DNA of 64,000 nt from an uncultured Christensenella sp. (GCA_910579205.1 CAJTTD010000002.1:124001-188000); one strand, 5' to 3'; shown: positions 7,882 to 17,443, counted from the first letter of the stretch. Notes: generated by a model not told the origin, from the letters alone. Translations and numbers: made by a program.

Positions 7882-10590
7882 ATGGGACTTATTTCATTTA
7901 TAACGGGTAGCGACAACCGCAGAAACGTAAAACGTTTGTCTGCACGAGCGGAACAAGTTTTGGCGCTCGAAGATAGGTTTGCGGCTATGACGGACGACGA
8001 ACTTCGCGGCATGACCGCAGAGTTCAAAAGACGTATCAATGAGAACTTCGAAACGCTCGACGATATCCTTCCCGAGGCGTTCGCCGTCGTGCGCGAAGCG
8101 GGCAAGCGCGTGCTCAACATGAAGCACTTTAAAGTGCAGATAATGGGCGGCATTGCATTGCATCAAGGCCGTATCGCCGAGATGCGCACGGGCGAAGGTA
8201 AAACGCTCGTTTCCACGCTTCCCGCGTACCTTAACGCATTGGCGGGCAAGGGCGTGCATATAGTAACGGTCAACGATTACCTCGCGCGCCGCGACGCGGA
8301 GTGGATGGGCAAGATACACAGATTTTTGGGTCTTACCGTGGGCGTTGCCGTTTCGGGAATGAAGCCGGATGCCAAACGCGCCGCATATAACTGCGATATC
8401 ACGTACGGCACAAACAACGAGTTGGGCTTCGACTATTTGCGCGACAACATGGTCGTTCGCAAAGAGGACATGGTCCAGCGCGATCTGTCTTTCGCCATAA
8501 TCGACGAGGTGGACTCCATACTTATCGATGAGGCGCGCACGCCGCTCATAATTTCGGGACGCGGCGGCAAAAGCAGCGAGATGTACAGCAAGGCTAACCG
8601 CTTTGCGCGCAGGCTCGTCAAGGACGAGGACTACGAGATAGACGAGAAAAAACGCGCGATCAACCTCACCGAAAAAGGCATAGAGCGCGCGGAAACATAC
8701 TTTGAAGTGGAAAACCTCGCCGATGTAGAAAATACCGAACTGTACCATTATATAAACAACGCGTTAAAAGCCAACTTTATAATGCACAGAGACCAAGACT
8801 ATATCATAAACGACGGCGAAGTTATTATAGTAGACGAGTTTACCGGTCGTCTGATGATAGGCAGACGGTACAGCGACGGCTTGCACCAAGCTATAGAAGC
8901 CAAAGAGAACGTTCGCATTCAATCTGAAAACAAAACGCTCGCAACAATAACTTTCCAAAACTATTTCAGACTGTACGAAAAGCTGTCAGGCATGACGGGT
9001 ACTGCAAAGACGGAAGAAAACGAGTTCCGTTCCATATATAAGCTCGACGTTGTTACTATCCCCACGAACGTACCCAGCCAAAGAGTGGACGAAAACGACT
9101 TGCTTTTTACCACGTCTTCGGGCAAAATGCGCGCCGTGGTCGAGGACATAAAAGAATGTTACGAACGCGGTCAGCCCGTTCTTGTCGGTACGACCAACGT
9201 TGAAAAGAGCGAAGAACTCAGCAAGCTTTTGCGTCATCAAAAGATACCGCACACAGTGCTCAACGCCAAGAACCACGCCAAAGAAGCGGCAATAGTCGCG
9301 CAGGCGGGCAAACTGCACCAAGTAACCATAGCCACTAACATGGCGGGCCGCGGTACGGATATCATGCTGGGCGGAAATGCCGATTTCATGGCTAAAGAGC
9401 GGCTCAAAAAAGACGGATTCGATGACGGCGTTATAGATATAGCGGCGTCCGTATTCCCGTCTGACGACGAGGAAGTTAAAAAAGCCCGCGAACTGTACGG
9501 CAAGTACATGCAAGAGTTCAAAACCGAGGTCGCCGAGGAAAAGGAAAAAGTCATCGCGTTCGGCGGACTGCGCATAATCGGCACGGAGCGGCACGAGTCG
9601 CGGCGCATAGACAATCAGCTTCGCGGACGCGCGGGTCGTCAAGGCGATATGGGTTCGTCCATATTCTATCTGTCGGCGGAAGACGACGTATTGCGGCTTT
9701 GGGGCGATAGGCTCAAAAAAGTAATGGAAATGTTCAAGGTGGACGAGGATACTCCGTTGCAAGCCAAGATCCTCTCGCGCCAGATCGAAAACGCGCAGCG
9801 CAATATAGAGGGAAGAAACTTCTCCGTGCGCAAATCCGTTCTCGAATACGATAACGTAATGAACAAGCAGCGCGAGATAATCTACGCCGAACGGCAAAAG
9901 GTGCTCAAGGGCATGCCCATGCACGAAGAGATCCTCAAGATCATGCGTTCGCGTTGCGATATCGTTATGGGCGAATACACCGATCCCAAGGTGGACTACG
10001 ACGAGTGGGACAGCGAGGGACTCAACAAAGAGATCGAGCGCAAGCTTATACCGGGCGAGCACGAGTTCTTTACCGAAGAAAAGCTCAAGAACTACGCTTT
10101 GGAAGAACTCAAGGACATGCTCTATAACGGGCTTGTGGAAAGCTACGAGGCGAAGATAGCCGAGGCGAAAGAACACGGAGTGGACTTCGAGCAGATAGAG
10201 CGGCACGTTATGCTGCGCGTAGTTGACCGCATGTGGATGGATCACATAGACAATATGGACGCGCTCAAGCACGGCATAGGTCTAAAGGCCTATGGACAGC
10301 AAGATCCCGTCATCGCGTATCAGCAAGAGGGCTTCGATATGTTCGACGAGATGATAGAGCGCATACAAGAAGACGTTGTGGGCATGCTTGCGCATGTGAA
10401 CATAGATTATCCGCCCGAACCGCCCAAGCAAGAAACGGTGCTTATAGAAAGCCGCGGGGACGGCAGCGAGCGCACGGTGCAACAGCCCGAAGTAACGCCC
10501 AAGTCCGAGCGCGTGGGCAGAAACGACCCGTGTCCTTGCGGCAGCGGCAAAAAGTACAAAAACTGCTGCGGTCAGAACGAAAACGAATAA
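7882..10590 (+). CDS. secA: Preprotein translocase ATPase SecA
   Basis: Motor that drives secreted proteins through SecYEG. 902 aa, normal length. Seen: Walker A MRTGEGKT (101-108), DEVDSILIDEA Walker B, the preprotein cross-linking region, the second RecA domain with TNMAGRGTDI and GRAGRQGD, and a C-terminal zinc-binding SEC-C tail CPCGSGKKYKNCCG. Start at 7882 after GCGAGGT. It leads a run secA-prfB-tsaD with gaps of 43 and 4 bp; the secA-prfB pairing is common in Firmicutes. Confidence 0.98.
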   Translation: MGLISFITGSDNRRNVKRLSARAEQVLALEDRFAAMTDDELRGMTAEFKRRINENFETLDDILPEAFAVVREAGKRVLNMKHFKVQIMGGIALHQGRIAEMRTGEGKTLVSTLPAYLNALAGKGVHIVTVNDYLARRDAEWMGKIHRFLGLTVGVAVSGMKPDAKRAAYNCDITYGTNNELGFDYLRDNMVVRKEDMVQRDLSFAIIDEVDSILIDEARTPLIISGRGGKSSEMYSKANRFARRLVKDEDYEIDEKKRAINLTEKGIERAETYFEVENLADVENTELYHYINNALKANFIMHRDQDYIINDGEVIIVDEFTGRLMIGRRYSDGLHQAIEAKENVRIQSENKTLATITFQNYFRLYEKLSGMTGTAKTEENEFRSIYKLDVVTIPTNVPSQRVDENDLLFTTSSGKMRAVVEDIKECYERGQPVLVGTTNVEKSEELSKLLRHQKIPHTVLNAKNHAKEAAIVAQAGKLHQVTIATNMAGRGTDIMLGGNADFMAKERLKKDGFDDGVIDIAASVFPSDDEEVKKARELYGKYMQEFKTEVAEEKEKVIAFGGLRIIGTERHESRRIDNQLRGRAGRQGDMGSSIFYLSAEDDVLRLWGDRLKKVMEMFKVDEDTPLQAKILSRQIENAQRNIEGRNFSVRKSVLEYDNVMNKQREIIYAERQKVLKGMPMHEEILKIMRSRCDIVMGEYTDPKVDYDEWDSEGLNKEIERKLIPGEHEFFTEEKLKNYALEELKDMLYNGLVESYEAKIAEAKEHGVDFEQIERHVMLRVVDRMWMDHIDNMDALKHGIGLKAYGQQDPVIAYQQEGFDMFDEMIERIQEDVVGMLAHVNIDYPPEPPKQETVLIESRGDGSERTVQQPEVTPKSERVGRNDPCPCGSGKKYKNCCGQNENE

Positions 10591-10633
10591 GTAAAACAAA
10601 CATCACGCCGTACGGTAGTAAAAGAGTAATCTT

Positions 10634-11731
10634 ATGGATCTCGAAGAATGCAAAAATAAAATAGCTTCGGCGCATGCAATGATAAACGACGCATACGCCG
10701 CAATATCGCCCGATAAGCTCAAGAGCCGCAGGGCGGAGCTTGCCGAGCGTCAAAACGATCCGTCGCTCTATTCCGACCCCAAAGCGGCGCAGTCGGTAAA
10801 CAGCGAAGCAAAGTACATCGATGGCACTCTCGAGCGGTTTGACAAGCTGTTTGCCGTAGTGAACGATCTTAACGGCATGGCGGAGCTGCTCGCCGTGGAG
10901 AACGACGCCGAACTTATGCAAGAGCTTTTTGGAGAAACGGACGCGCTGTGCGCGGACGCCGAAAAAGCGCAGATATCGGCGCTGTTAAAAGGCGAGTACG
11001 ACAAGTCGGACGCCATACTCGCTCTGCATGCGGGCGCGGGCGGAACGGAAGCGCAAGACTGGGTTTCCATGCTTTTTCGCATGTATAAAATGTACTGCGA
11101 AAAGTCGGGATATTCCGTCGAAGTCGTAGACAGATTGGACGGAGACGAAGCTGGGATAAAGAGCATAACTTTTATAGCCCGCGGCGTAAACGCGTACGGA
11201 TACTTAAAAGCGGAAAAGGGCGTGCACCGTTTGGTGCGCATATCTCCCTTCGACGCGAACGCGCGCAGACACACTTCGTTCGCAAGCCTCGAAGTTATGC
11301 CCGAGATCAAGGACGACGTAACGGTCGTCATCAATTCGGACGACATACGCGTCGATACGTTCCGATCGAGCGGCGCGGGCGGTCAGCATATCAACAAGAC
11401 CGATTCCGCCATACGCATAACGCACTTTCCGACGGGTATAGTCGTTACTTGCCAAAACGAGCGCAGCCAAACGCAAAACCGCGAAATGGCTATGACAATG
11501 CTCAAGAGCAAGCTTGTAGAGCTTAAGGAACGTGAAGCTGCGGAAAAAGCGGCTAGCATAAAAGGCGATCTCAAAAAGATAGAGTGGGGAAGCCAGATAC
11601 GTTCTTACGTGTTTCAGCCCTATACGCTCGTCAAAGACCACAGAACGGGATTCGAAAACTCCGATATACAGTCGGTCATGAACGGCGAGATCGAAGGGTT
11701 TATAATAGATTATCTAAAGAAGCAAGCATAA
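10634..11731 (+). CDS. prfB: Peptide chain release factor 2, without programmed frameshift
   Basis: Recognises UAA/UGA stop codons and releases the nascent chain. 365 aa. Seen: the catalytic GAGGQHINKT loop and, upstream of it, the class I release-factor core (LALHAGAGGTEAQDW). The tripeptide usually read as SPF is present (ISPFDANARRHTSF). Most bacterial prfB genes carry an in-frame UGA near codon 26 that demands +1 frameshifting; here the frame is continuous through that region (YAAISPDKLKSRR), so that autoregulation is absent. Confidence 0.97.
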   Translation: MDLEECKNKIASAHAMINDAYAAISPDKLKSRRAELAERQNDPSLYSDPKAAQSVNSEAKYIDGTLERFDKLFAVVNDLNGMAELLAVENDAELMQELFGETDALCADAEKAQISALLKGEYDKSDAILALHAGAGGTEAQDWVSMLFRMYKMYCEKSGYSVEVVDRLDGDEAGIKSITFIARGVNAYGYLKAEKGVHRLVRISPFDANARRHTSFASLEVMPEIKDDVTVVINSDDIRVDTFRSSGAGGQHINKTDSAIRITHFPTGIVVTCQNERSQTQNREMAMTMLKSKLVELKEREAAEKAASIKGDLKKIEWGSQIRSYVFQPYTLVKDHRTGFENSDIQSVMNGEIEGFIIDYLKKQA

Positions 11732-11735
11732 CGTC

Positions 11736-12746
11736 ATGAAAAAAGACAGCGTGATTTTGGGAATAGAAACGTCTTGCGACGAAACTTCGGTCGCGGTCAT
11801 GCGCGGCAGCGAATTGCTGTCCAATATCATATCGTCGCAGATAGAGATACACCGTCGGTTTGGCGGGGTCGTTCCCGAAATAGCCTCGCGAAACCATCTA
11901 AAGGCGATATTGCCCGTGATAGACGAAGCGCTAAGCGCCGCGGGTATCGCATTAGGCGACGTGGACGCGGTGGCGGTTACATACGGCGCGGGCTTGGTGG
12001 GCGCGTTGCTCGTAGGAGTATCGGCGGCAAAGGCATTGTCTTACGCGCTCGGTAAACCGTTGTACGCAGTCAATCATATAGAAGCGCATATTGCGGCAAA
12101 CTATATATCGTCGCCTAAGCTCGAACCGCCTTTTCTCGCCGTGGTGGCGAGCGGCGGACACAGCGGCGTCGCGCGGGTGGACGGGCTAAACAAGTTTACA
12201 ATGATAGCTTCGACGACGGACGACGCGATAGGCGAGGCGTTCGACAAAGTAGCGCGCGCGCTCGGACTTCCGTATCCCGGCGGACCCGAGATCGATAAGC
12301 TCGCGCGTTCGGGATCGGCGGAAATAGATTTTATCCCGCATAGGAAAAGGGGCGCGCAGTTGAGCTATTCGGGGCTAAAGACCGCGGTCGTCAATTATCT
12401 GCATAATTTCGAACAGCGCGGAGAGCGTCCCGTATTGGAAAACGTGTGCGCGTCGTTTCAGAAAACGGCTGTGGATATGTTGTTGGATATAGCGTTCGAC
12501 GCAGCCGTGCAGACGGGCGTAAAAAAACTCGCGCTCGCGGGCGGAGTGGCTGCAAATTCGTATCTGCGTAAAAAGCTCGAACAAGACGGGCAAAAGTACG
12601 GCTGTGAAACATACTATCCGCCGATGTCGCTTTGCACGGACAACGCCGCTATGATATGCGCGAGAGCGCGCGGCATGATGGCGGAAGGACTGCCGCCCGC
12701 AAAGCTCGATCTAAACGCGGTGAGTTATTTAAAGATAGGCGACTAA
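11736..12746 (+). CDS. tsaD: tRNA N6-threonylcarbamoyladenosine transferase subunit TsaD
   Basis: Transfers the threonylcarbamoyl group to A37 of ANN-decoding tRNAs together with TsaB/TsaE, which are not in the window. 336 aa, typical. Seen: N-terminal ILGIETSCDETS, the metal-ligand motif HIEAH (usually HIEGH), SGGHSG, and the C-terminal LAGGVAANSYLR. It starts 4 bp after prfB, so it is translationally coupled. Confidence 0.97.
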   Translation: MKKDSVILGIETSCDETSVAVMRGSELLSNIISSQIEIHRRFGGVVPEIASRNHLKAILPVIDEALSAAGIALGDVDAVAVTYGAGLVGALLVGVSAAKALSYALGKPLYAVNHIEAHIAANYISSPKLEPPFLAVVASGGHSGVARVDGLNKFTMIASTTDDAIGEAFDKVARALGLPYPGGPEIDKLARSGSAEIDFIPHRKRGAQLSYSGLKTAVVNYLHNFEQRGERPVLENVCASFQKTAVDMLLDIAFDAAVQTGVKKLALAGGVAANSYLRKKLEQDGQKYGCETYYPPMSLCTDNAAMICARARGMMAEGLPPAKLDLNAVSYLKIGD

Positions 12747-12796
12747 ACCGTTCCGCGCTCGGCGGAACAACACGCAACTAAGGAGGTACTCGTTAA

Positions 12797-13495
12797 ATGA
12801 AAGGTCGTAGCGGACTTAACGATTCGGATAAAGTATTTGTTGTGATCGCGCTTTGGATCGCGTCGGTATCGTTGTTTGCGACTGCGTTGACGCTTCCTAT
12901 GTTGCCCGACAGGGTGAGCATTTTCGGTCAGCCCGTAAATGAAGAATTCAGCAAATACAGCAATCTTTTAAATACATTGATGACGCTCATACCCGTGCTT
13001 GTCATACTTATCGCGACGGGACTTAAATACCGTAACATGCTCCAATACAATTTCGCGTCTATAATGGTGTTTTCCATTATGCTGTCGGGCTGTATGGGCG
13101 GAGTTACCATATACGGCATACTAAAACAGTTTGAGTCGAGCGGCGCAACAAAAACCGTGGAGATCAACGGTTTGATAGCGATAGCGGTCGGATTCTTTTT
13201 GTCTGTTCTGTCGTCGGTCATACCAATGTTGGTCCATTCCCCGAGCTTTTTGGCGGGTTCCAACAAGCGCACGACGGGGGTTACGTACTTTGCCGATTCT
13301 CTCGACAGGCTGTGGGGCATCGGCGCGTACGGATATCTCGTCGCTTGCATTATAAGCGTGTTCCTTCCCAAATGGCTCGCTTATATCCCTATCTGCGTAT
13401 TTGTGTGTTTTCACGTGGTCTTTCATATAGTAAATGCGCACGTCAACCGTAAGCGCAGATGCGAAGCCGCTATCTTCGACGCTTTGGAAAATTGA
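12797..13495 (+). CDS. Multi-pass membrane protein, DUF1648-like
   Basis: 232 aa with about five hydrophobic segments (roughly 15-33, 58-76, 88-108, 125-147, 178-212). The segment after the first helix, LPDRVSIFGQPVNEEFSKYS, resembles the start of DUF1648 proteins, a family of small membrane proteins some of which act in antimicrobial-peptide sensing in Bacillus; this match is by eye. An AAGGAGG ribosome site lies about 10 nt upstream. It follows tsaD by 50 bp and is probably the last gene of that operon, ending at a terminator shared with the convergent amidase-like gene. Confidence 0.6.
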   Translation: MKGRSGLNDSDKVFVVIALWIASVSLFATALTLPMLPDRVSIFGQPVNEEFSKYSNLLNTLMTLIPVLVILIATGLKYRNMLQYNFASIMVFSIMLSGCMGGVTIYGILKQFESSGATKTVEINGLIAIAVGFFLSVLSSVIPMLVHSPSFLAGSNKRTTGVTYFADSLDRLWGIGAYGYLVACIISVFLPKWLAYIPICVFVCFHVVFHIVNAHVNRKRRCEAAIFDALEN

Positions 13496-13517
13496 CGGAT
13501 AAATGATAATAATCAAA

Positions 13518-13554
13518 AAACGCCGCTGTGTGTATGTTCTTCACGGCGGCGTTT
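13518..13554. terminator. Bidirectional terminator between convergent genes
   Basis: Stem AAACGCCGC (13518-13526) / GCGGCGTTT (13546-13554) with an A-run on the left and T-rich sequence on the right. Confidence 0.75.
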
Positions 13555-13577
13555 ATGTTTATATGTAGGTCATAGAT

Positions 13578-14603
13578 TTATATCAAACGCGAACGCCCGC
13601 CGCCCACGGCGGTGAGCAGTTTATACACCTCATCGTCTATCATGTCGTTTACGGATAACGAAAAATCGTCGTCAACGTTCTCCGACAAAAACTCGTTGAT
13701 CGCGGCGAGCGTTTTTTCTCCGAATACTCCGTCTATATCTACGGGGTACAGTTTGGAATACAGCTTGCGTTGTATGTACCATACGGCGTTGTTTTGCGAG
13801 CCGAATTTCAGTTCGGGCAGATTGGTAAGTAGAAGATCGCGCCACACGGCGGGAGTAACGCCGCCGTCGCGCGATTTACCGTTGCGCTCGCAAAACGTCT
13901 TGACCGCCGCGTCCGTTTCCGATCCGAATATTCCGTCGATAGGCAAATTGTTGCCGTACACATTGAGCATGCATTGGAGCATTTTCACTTTTTTTCCACG
14001 CCTCGCCGTGCATAACAGCGGGTAAGAAAATATGTCGTCGCGGCGAATATACGGCATATTGAAATATTCGCATATGCCCATAGCTATGTATTCCGAAACG
14101 GATACGCAATAATCGGTGTCGTATATGAGCTTTGCTTCGTCGAAATATGTGCAGTATCCCGCATCTACTACGGCTGCGACGCAGTTGAAAGTACCTAAGC
14201 CGCCGTCCGAAACTATTTTCCCGTCGCGTCCGTTCATGGCTAATTTTGCGTAGATATCCTCGCAAAATACTTTCGATTTTTGCGTAAGCCTACCCACATT
14301 GCGCACTGAAAACCCGCGAACGTCGTTAAAACTGCGGCGCGAACCGAACGCCGCGTACGATATTGTAACCGCGGCGTCCACTGCGTTGCGGTTGATGCGT
14401 ATTGCAAGGTCTTGAGCGTCTACCGTTTTGGAATCGGGATTGCAGTCTATCACTTCGAACCCGCAGCGCAAAAGCGCGGCAGCCAAATACAGCTTGCATA
14501 TTCGCGTAAACTCTTTGCCGTCGAACCTCGAATCGACATACGGCATGGAAGGCGAGCTTCCGCATTGCGCGTCATGATTGACGGCTACTATTATTTTTGA
14601 CAT
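13578..14603 (-). CDS. Amidase_3-like protein with two peptidoglycan-binding domains, catalytic site apparently degenerate
   Basis: 341 aa. Residues 1-175 have the layout of an N-acetylmuramoyl-L-alanine amidase (Amidase_3): opening strand, central SYAAFG strand and a closing VVDAGYCTYFDEAKLI helix region. Two PG_binding_1 repeats follow (about 195-255 and 265-335), each with the DGIFGSET/DGVFGEKT signature. Zinc ligands normally in PGHGG and SIHAN are not at the expected places (VNHDAQCG and SYAAFG), and the catalytic Glu of ELGF is Asp. I infer a peptidoglycan-binding pseudoenzyme or a strongly divergent amidase. No signal peptide, so it could be cytosolic or spore-associated. GAGGAG precedes the ATG. 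Confidence 0.7.
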   Translation of the reverse strand: MSKIIVAVNHDAQCGSSPSMPYVDSRFDGKEFTRICKLYLAAALLRCGFEVIDCNPDSKTVDAQDLAIRINRNAVDAAVTISYAAFGSRRSFNDVRGFSVRNVGRLTQKSKVFCEDIYAKLAMNGRDGKIVSDGGLGTFNCVAAVVDAGYCTYFDEAKLIYDTDYCVSVSEYIAMGICEYFNMPYIRRDDIFSYPLLCTARRGKKVKMLQCMLNVYGNNLPIDGIFGSETDAAVKTFCERNGKSRDGGVTPAVWRDLLLTNLPELKFGSQNNAVWYIQRKLYSKLYPVDIDGVFGEKTLAAINEFLSENVDDDFSLSVNDMIDDEVYKLLTAVGGGRSRLI

Positions 14604-14735
14604 GTTGCTCCTCTTGTAATTTCTTATAGACTTACAATGTATATGCTCGTCAATTTAAAAAAGTGATATTTATTTGTTTTAGGCGTTTTACGAGTTAAAA
14701 TTTTTGTTTCGTCTATGAAAAGTTTAGCAAAACAG
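14604..14735 (-). promoter_or_regulatory. Divergent intergenic region, probable promoter of the amidase-like gene
   Basis: On the minus strand TTGACG (complement of 14648-14653) and TATAAG (complement of 14623-14628) lie upstream of the GAGGAG ribosome site. The spacer would be 19 bp, so the call is weak. The remainder is AT-rich without other clear structure. Confidence 0.35.
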
Positions 14736-14782
14736 TTGACAAGTCAACGACCGACAAATATAATATATGTTGATAATTCAAC
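14735..14782 (+). promoter_or_regulatory. Promoter of the dehydrogenase operon with two operator palindromes
   Basis: TTGACA (14736-14741), 17-bp spacer, TATAAT (14759-14764). Two inverted repeats of the form GTTGA-N4-TCAAC overlap it: GTTGACAAGTCAAC at 14735-14748 covers the -35 box, and GTTGATAATTCAAC at 14769-14782 covers the expected transcription start. Their centres are 34 bp apart, about three helical turns. This is a classic repressor arrangement; MarR-type repressors use similar sites, but the regulator is not in the window. Confidence 0.75.
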
Positions 14783-14843
14783 AAGTTAAGCGTTATAGCG
14801 CGCGTTCGCGTTACGGGCGTTTGGCGGAAGAAAGAGGATATCG

Positions 14844-16037
14844 GTGAATATTTTTTATAAAGCTTATTGTCGAATTTTTCAAGGCGTGTTTCGCATGGCG
14901 TTGCCTTTATTGCCGTACAGAGATCCCGCGGTATACAAGAGTATAGACTGTGTGCCTACTCTGATAGAAAAGGGCGGGTATAAGCGCCCGCTCGTCATTA
15001 CAGACGAAAATCTGTATAGCTGCGGCGTCATATCGCCGCTGATCGAAGCGCTTGACGGCGCGGGGATAGCCTATTCGATTTTTAAGGACGTTGTTTTCAA
15101 TCCGACGACGGCTACAGTGGAAAACGCGCTTGCGGTATACAAGGCGGAAAAGTGCGATTGCATAATAGCGTTCGGCGGCGGTTCGCCTATGGATACGGCA
15201 AAAGCCGTGGGAGCAAGGGCGGCGCGACCCAAAAAGAGCCTCGCCAAAATGAAGGGCATATTAAAAGTGGGCAAGAAGATACCGTTTTTGATAGCCGTGC
15301 CCACTACATGCGGCACGGGCAGCGAAACGACGCTTGCCGCCGTTATAGTCGACGAACAAACTCGGCATAAATACGCCATAAACGATTTTCCGCTCATACC
15401 CAAAGCGGCGGTGCTTGACGCGAGCGTGTTGGACAAGCTGCCGTCCAAGCTCGTTGCGTACACGGGACTCGACGCGCTCACGCATGCGATAGAAGCTTAT
15501 ATAGGCAGAAGTACGACTAAGGCGACGCGTTCCGACGCGCTGATGGCTGTAAAGCTCGTGTTTGAAAACTTGGAAAATGCGGTCGGCGGGGATAGCGCGG
15601 CATTATCCGAAATGCTCGATGCTGCGCATTTGGCGGGGCGTGCGTTCTCCAAATCTTACGTGGGATACGTTCACGCGCTTGCGCACGCGCTCGGCGGAAA
15701 ATACAATGTTGCGCATGGGTTTGCAAACGCGGTCCTGTTGCCGACAGTGCTCGACGAATACGGCAGCAAGATATACGCAAAGCTTGCAAAAGCGGCTAAA
15801 TATTGCGGCTTTGCCGATGACCGCGACGATAAAGCGGCGGCGGCAAATAGCTTTTTAAAAAAGCTGTCCGAGCTCGAAGAGCGGTTGGGAATACCCCGCG
15901 AGTTCGATTGCATACGGCAAGAGGATATCGCCGAGCTTGCGCGGTATGCCGCCAAGGAAGCCAACCCGCTATATCCCGTTCCCATGCTGTGGAGCGAAAA
16001 AAGGCTTGCCGACATATACGGCAAAGTACGCGTATAA
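14844..16037 (+). CDS. Iron-containing alcohol dehydrogenase
   Basis: 397-aa NAD(P)-dependent alcohol dehydrogenase of the group III (iron-activated) family. Seen: FGGGSPMDTAKAVG nucleotide loop, PTTCGTGSETT, and the metal-binding histidines in the segment YVHALAHALGGKYNVAHG with the earlier Asp in TGLDALTHAIEAY. Starts with GTG at 14844 after AGAGGA. Followed 13 bp later by an aldehyde dehydrogenase, so the pair can interconvert an alcohol, aldehyde and acid. The upstream twin operators suggest induction by a substrate or stress. Confidence 0.92.
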   Translation: MNIFYKAYCRIFQGVFRMALPLLPYRDPAVYKSIDCVPTLIEKGGYKRPLVITDENLYSCGVISPLIEALDGAGIAYSIFKDVVFNPTTATVENALAVYKAEKCDCIIAFGGGSPMDTAKAVGARAARPKKSLAKMKGILKVGKKIPFLIAVPTTCGTGSETTLAAVIVDEQTRHKYAINDFPLIPKAAVLDASVLDKLPSKLVAYTGLDALTHAIEAYIGRSTTKATRSDALMAVKLVFENLENAVGGDSAALSEMLDAAHLAGRAFSKSYVGYVHALAHALGGKYNVAHGFANAVLLPTVLDEYGSKIYAKLAKAAKYCGFADDRDDKAAAANSFLKKLSELEERLGIPREFDCIRQEDIAELARYAAKEANPLYPVPMLWSEKRLADIYGKVRV

Positions 16038-16050
16038 AGGAGACGACATA

Positions 16051-17427
16051 ATGACTGCCGAAGAGATTAAAACAGTGATAGATGACCAACGCGCATTTTT
16101 TAAAACGGGCGCGACCTTGAATGTTAAAGAGCGCAAACGCAAACTATTATTGTTGCGCGAAGCGGTGCGCAGACACGAAGCGGACATAGCGCAAGCTTTG
16201 CATAGCGATCTCGGCAAAAGCGCCGACGAGAGCTATATGTGCGAAACAGGGCTTGTCTTGTCAGAGCTGTCGTATCTTATAAAGCATATAAACAAGCTGG
16301 CGAAACCGACGCGGCGCAAAACACCGCTCGCGCAATACGTGTCCAAGAGCTACGAACTGCCTTCGCCGTACGGCAACGTTCTTATAATGAGTCCGTGGAA
16401 CTATCCGTTGTTGCTGTCGCTCGAGCCGCTTGCGGAGGCTGTCGCCGCGGGCAATACGGTGATTTTAAAAACGAGTAGGTTCTCTCCCGCGACGGCGGCG
16501 GTGATAGAGAAATTGCTCGGCGAAGTTTTTTCGCCCGAGTACGTGTTTGCGCTTACGGGCGGAAGGGAAGTAAACGCTTGCCTTATAGAGAGCAAGTTCG
16601 ATTACGTGTTCTTTACCGGCGGCAAAACGGTGGGTAAACTCGTTTACGAAAAAGCCGCCGCCAATATGACGCCCGTAACGCTCGAGCTGGGCGGCAAAAG
16701 CCCGCTCATCGTGGACGAGACTGCTGATTTGAAACTCGCCGCGCGGCGCATAGTATTCGGAAAATACTTGAACGCAGGACAAACATGCGTAGCGCCCGAC
16801 TATCTGTGGTGCGCGTCATCTATAAAAGAAAAGCTCGTCGGAGAGATAATCTCCGAGATAAAAAGGCAGTTCCCCGACGCTTTGAACGACGACGGCTACG
16901 GAAAAATAATAACGGACAAGCATTACGACCGTGTAACTGGGCTTATAGATACGGCAAAGGTCGTTTTCGGCGGCAATGGCGACCGCGAAACGCGCAAGAT
17001 AGAACCCACCGTCATGGACGGCGTAACATTTGACGACGCGGTAATGGGGGAAGAGATATTCGGACCGATACTGCCCGTGCTGACCTACGACAGCATAGAC
17101 GAAGTTATAGAAAAGGTAAACTCTATGCCGTCTCCGCTCGCGCTTTACATGTTTTCGTCAAACAAGCGAACGATAGACCGCGTGATGCGCGTGTGCCGAT
17201 TCGGCGGCGGTTGCGTGAACGACGTGGTTATACATCTTGCCACTACGGAAATGGGCTTCGGCGGTTTCGGCGCAAGCGGTATGGGCGCATACCACGGCAA
17301 ACGCGGTTTCGATACGTTTACGCATTACAAGAGCATAGTCGATAAAAAAACGTTTATCGATCTGCCTTTCCGCTACAGACCGTACAGCAAGAGCAAAACT
17401 TCCATGATCAAAAAGTTTTTGAAATAG
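16051..17427 (+). CDS. Aldehyde dehydrogenase, ALDH3-like
   Basis: 458 aa from ATG 16051, chosen because AAGGAGA lies about 7 nt upstream; an earlier in-frame ATG at 15937 lies inside the alcohol dehydrogenase. Oxidises an aldehyde to the acid with NAD(P)+. Short class-3 length without the long N-terminus of other ALDHs. Seen: MSPWNYPLLLSLEPL, the Glu motif LELGGKSP, catalytic Cys in NAGQTCVAPDY, and EEIFGPILPV. The C-terminal tail is basic with hydrophobic residues (RYRPYSKSKTSMIKKFLK), like membrane-associating ALDH3 members acting on fatty aldehydes. Confidence 0.92.
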   Translation: MTAEEIKTVIDDQRAFFKTGATLNVKERKRKLLLLREAVRRHEADIAQALHSDLGKSADESYMCETGLVLSELSYLIKHINKLAKPTRRKTPLAQYVSKSYELPSPYGNVLIMSPWNYPLLLSLEPLAEAVAAGNTVILKTSRFSPATAAVIEKLLGEVFSPEYVFALTGGREVNACLIESKFDYVFFTGGKTVGKLVYEKAAANMTPVTLELGGKSPLIVDETADLKLAARRIVFGKYLNAGQTCVAPDYLWCASSIKEKLVGEIISEIKRQFPDALNDDGYGKIITDKHYDRVTGLIDTAKVVFGGNGDRETRKIEPTVMDGVTFDDAVMGEEIFGPILPVLTYDSIDEVIEKVNSMPSPLALYMFSSNKRTIDRVMRVCRFGGGCVNDVVIHLATTEMGFGGFGASGMGAYHGKRGFDTFTHYKSIVDKKTFIDLPFRYRPYSKSKTSMIKKFLK

Positions 17428-17443
17428 TATATATAATGAATAG

